Source: Anaerolineales bacterium
GTDB lineage: Bacteria > Chloroflexota > Anaerolineae > Anaerolineales > UBA6663
Direction of reading: 5' to 3'
DNA: 7,906 nt
NCBI GenBank assembly: GCA_017999235.1
Contig: JAGOBN010000162.1
Coordinates: forward strand, 1 to 7,906
Under the pieces are notes generated by a model. The model saw only the letters and a list, made by a program, of their open reading frames with translations, searched no databases and was not told the DNA's origin. A program made the translations under genes and the position numbers. Positions 6,232-7,906 of this stretch are shown here, one piece after another (the first letter of the stretch is position 1; each line of letters starts with the position of its first letter).

Positions 6232-7046
6232 CGCTGGTCTTCCAGGAAACCGGCGACGCTGGCAATAAAAGCTTCGGGCTGTTCCAGGTGCACGGTGTGG
6301 CCGGCGTCCGGCACAAGGTCCAGGCGGGCGTTCGGCAAGCGCGCGGCCATCTGCTGGGCGATCAGCGTGAACTTTTCATCCAGCGCGCCGGCCACCAGCA
6401 AGGTGGGCGTGGCGATGGCGGGCAAATGATCCCACAAAGCCGGCTGGGCGCCGGTGCCGAGGCCGCGCAGGCTGTTGGCCAGGCCGGCGGGGTTGTTCTG
6501 GAGCCGTTGGGCGCGCAGCGCCGCCCGCGCCTCCGCCGACAAACGCGTCTGGCTGGCGAAGAGCGGCAGGCGCTCCCAGTAATCGACAAACGCTTGCAGC
6601 CCGTCGCGCTCCAAGCGCGCGGCCAGCGCCTCATCCGTCGCGATCCGAGCCTGCCGTTCGGCCGCCGTGGCCAGGCCCGGCGACGCGCTCTCCAAAATCA
6701 GCGCCCGCACCCACTCCGGATAGGCGGCGGCGAAGTGCAGGGCCACGCGCCCGCCCAGCGAATAGCCCAGCACCACCACCCGGCGCAGGCCCAACTGATC
6801 CAGCACCGCCGCTAGATCGGCCACGGTCGCCGCCATCGCATAGCGGGCGGGATCGGCCGGCGCGTCCGAGCGGCCGTGGCCGAGGAGATCGAACGCAACT
6901 GACTGATAGCGGCCGGCCCAGGCCGCGCTCAGCGCCCGCCAATTGGCCGCGCACCCTGTAAAGCCGTGCAGCAGCACCAGCGGTTCGCCGCCGGCCGCGC
7001 CGCTCACCTCCAGCCGCAGTTGTACCCCGTTAACGGCCAGCCGCAT
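6192..7046 (-). CDS. menH: 2-Succinyl-6-hydroxy-2,4-cyclohexadiene-1-carboxylate synthase (MenH)
   Basis: A 284-residue alpha/beta-hydrolase-fold lyase. It eliminates pyruvate from the MenD product SEPHCHC to give SHCHC, the next menaquinone intermediate. It shows the oxyanion-loop motif LLHGFTG (25-31), the nucleophile elbow GYSLGGR (94-100) with S96, the acid D223, and the catalytic base H250 in [13 protein letters not shown]. The motif GTGAQPALW (197-205) is a MenH hallmark that general hydrolases lack. The start lies 6 nt after the menD stop, and its GAGG overlaps the menD TGA, so translation is probably coupled. The conserved domain ends near FLED (267-270). The remaining residues, [14 protein letters not shown], are encoded largely inside the repeat element at 6139-6231 and look like an acquired, non-conserved tail. 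A general esterase is less likely given the motif and position. Confidence 0.96.
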   Translation of the reverse strand: MRLAVNGVQLRLEVSGAAGGEPLVLLHGFTGCAANWRALSAAWAGRYQSVAFDLLGHGRSDAPADPARYAMAATVADLAAVLDQLGLRRVVVLGYSLGGRVALHFAAAYPEWVRALILESASPGLATAAERQARIATDEALAARLERDGLQAFVDYWERLPLFASQTRLSAEARAALRAQRLQNNPAGLANSLRGLGTGAQPALWDHLPAIATPTLLVAGALDEKFTLIAQQMAARLPNARLDLVPDAGHTVHLEQPEAFIASVAGFLEDQRPRMTRMGLNNSA

Positions 7047-7052
7047 CGCGCC

Positions 7053-7906
7053 TCATTCGGGCTGGGCCGCCGCCGGCAGTATTAGCGCCGCCGGCGGTAC
7101 GACCGCCGCCGCCACCGCCTGCCACACTTGCCGATGCATGGTCACGTTCGTGTCGCGGCGCGTGCGGATCTCGATGATCGTCAGCCCGGCCCCGGCCACA
7201 CCGGCCCGCACCGCGGCCCGGAAATCGGCCCAATCCGCCGGCTGGTGGAAGGCGGCGCCATACAGCTCGGCGGCCGGCCTAAAATCCAGCCCATGCGGCG
7301 TGCCGAAGAGCAGCTCAAAATTCTCCGGGTGCGCGGCCTGCGGCAGGAATGAGAAGATCCCGCCGCCGTCGTTGTTGATGAGCACCAGGGTGGCGCTCAG
7401 GCCGTGGCGCTTGGCCGCCAGCAGACCGTTGAGGTCGTGATACAGCGCCAGATCGCCGATGACCAGCACCAGCGGCCCGGGGCCGGCCGCGCTGACGCCC
7501 AGCGCGCTGGAGACCACGCCATCGATGCCATTGGCGCCGCGGTTGGCCAAGAACCGCAGCGGGCGTTCGCGGGCCGGAAAGAAGGTATCCAAGTCGCGCA
7601 CCGGCATGCTGCTGCTGGCAAAGAGCGTGGCGCCGGCCGGCAGACACTCGGCCAGCTCCGCGAAGACGCGGCCCTCAAAAGGCTCGGCAAAGGCCCGCAC
7701 CTGGGCCGCCACGGCCGCTCGGGTCCGCTGTTGCAGCCTCTGCCAGCCCGCGAGCCAGGGCGAACCCGCGCGGTTCAGGCCGCCCAGCGCGGCGGCGAGG
7801 GCCTGCGCCGTCAGGGTCGGGTCGGCCAGCAGGACATCACTGGCCAGGCGCGGCGCGTCCTGCCATTCTCCGCCGGCGTCAATCAGGATCTGCCGCGCGG
7901 CGAGAT
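7053..7906 (-). CDS. menD: SEPHCHC synthase (MenD), C-terminal half; N-terminus beyond right edge
   Basis: Thiamine-diphosphate enzyme of menaquinone synthesis that condenses 2-oxoglutarate (after decarboxylation) with isochorismate to form SEPHCHC. About 283 codons are in the window, roughly half of a normal MenD (about 550-600 residues): the end of the middle domain and the complete C-terminal cofactor-binding domain. Reading from 7904, it shows FASSSMPVRDLDTFF, FLANRGANGIDGVVSSALG, GDLALYHDLNGLLA (thiamine-diphosphate/Mg motif) and INNDGGGIFSFLPQA, all characteristic of MenD rather than of acetolactate synthase. The frame is open to the right edge; a shorter open frame from the GTG at 7712 is only an internal codon. 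The C-terminus runs on past the usual end as an Ala/Pro-rich stretch of about 15 residues. menH begins 6 nt after its TGA stop, so the next enzyme in the pathway is co-transcribed. Confidence 0.97.
   Translation of the reverse strand, partial: LAARQILIDAGGEWQDAPRLASDVLLADPTLTAQALAAALGGLNRAGSPWLAGWQRLQQRTRAAVAAQVRAFAEPFEGRVFAELAECLPAGATLFASSSMPVRDLDTFFPARERPLRFLANRGANGIDGVVSSALGVSAAGPGPLVLVIGDLALYHDLNGLLAAKRHGLSATLVLINNDGGGIFSFLPQAAHPENFELLFGTPHGLDFRPAAELYGAAFHQPADWADFRAAVRAGVAGAGLTIIEIRTRRDTNVTMHRQVWQAVAAAVVPPAALILPAAAQPE

Noticed and set aside
7053..7712. menD as a complete 219-residue gene starting at a GTG at 7712
   Set aside because: The same frame continues open to the window edge, and the shorter version would lack the N-terminal and middle domains needed for MenD.

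Overview
This is a GC-rich (roughly two-thirds G+C by eye), gene-dense window. Every supported gene lies on the minus strand, so transcription runs from the right edge (7906) to the left edge (1). The core is a menaquinone (vitamin K2) gene block for the classical o-succinylbenzoate route, in transcription order menD (only its C-terminal half is inside the window), menH, menB, menE. The block suggests a bacterium with a menaquinone-based respiratory chain. The high GC, the gene set and a small actinobacterial/chloroflexotal-type hypothetical protein make me favour Chloroflexota (Anaerolineae, Caldilineae or Chloroflexia type), with Actinobacteria second. This placement is an inference and no marker gene is present to test it.

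Right part (5238-7906): menD, menH, menB and menE have gaps of 6, 106 and 23 nt and look like one operon. The unusual spot is the menH-menB junction (6139-6231). A tandem array of a 9-bp unit (consensus CACRRATTR, about seven copies), followed by two diverged units in inverted orientation, fills the spacer and runs into the 3' end of menH. It supplies that gene's stop codon and a short non-conserved C-terminal tail.

Middle part (1256-3730): after a 61-nt gap holding a weak promoter candidate come three closely spaced genes. They encode an enolase-superfamily (mandelate racemase/galactonate dehydratase group) protein, a beta-hydroxyacid dehydrogenase (GarR/3-hydroxyisobutyrate dehydrogenase type) and a 112-residue hypothetical protein. 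The first two suggest sugar-acid or hydroxyacid catabolism. The enolase-superfamily gene sits where menC might be expected but does not have MenC active-site residues, and it has lost two residues considered canonical for its own subgroup. No menC, menF or menA is visible.

Left part (1-1255): a second adenylate-forming enzyme, an acyl-CoA synthetase of the AAE/ttLC-FACS type, runs off the left edge without its C-terminal subdomain. It has the best promoter in the window (TTGACA, 16-bp spacer, TAAACT) in a 110-nt spacer, so it is probably a separate transcription unit.

I found no rRNA, tRNA, CRISPR array, transposase, integrase or phage gene, and no convincing intrinsic terminator. No stretch over 300 bases lacks a gene. 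Nothing here is a clear new defence or mobile system. The points most worth a second look are the repeat element invading menH, the altered active site of the enolase-superfamily protein, and a strong excess of the octamer GGCCGGCC.
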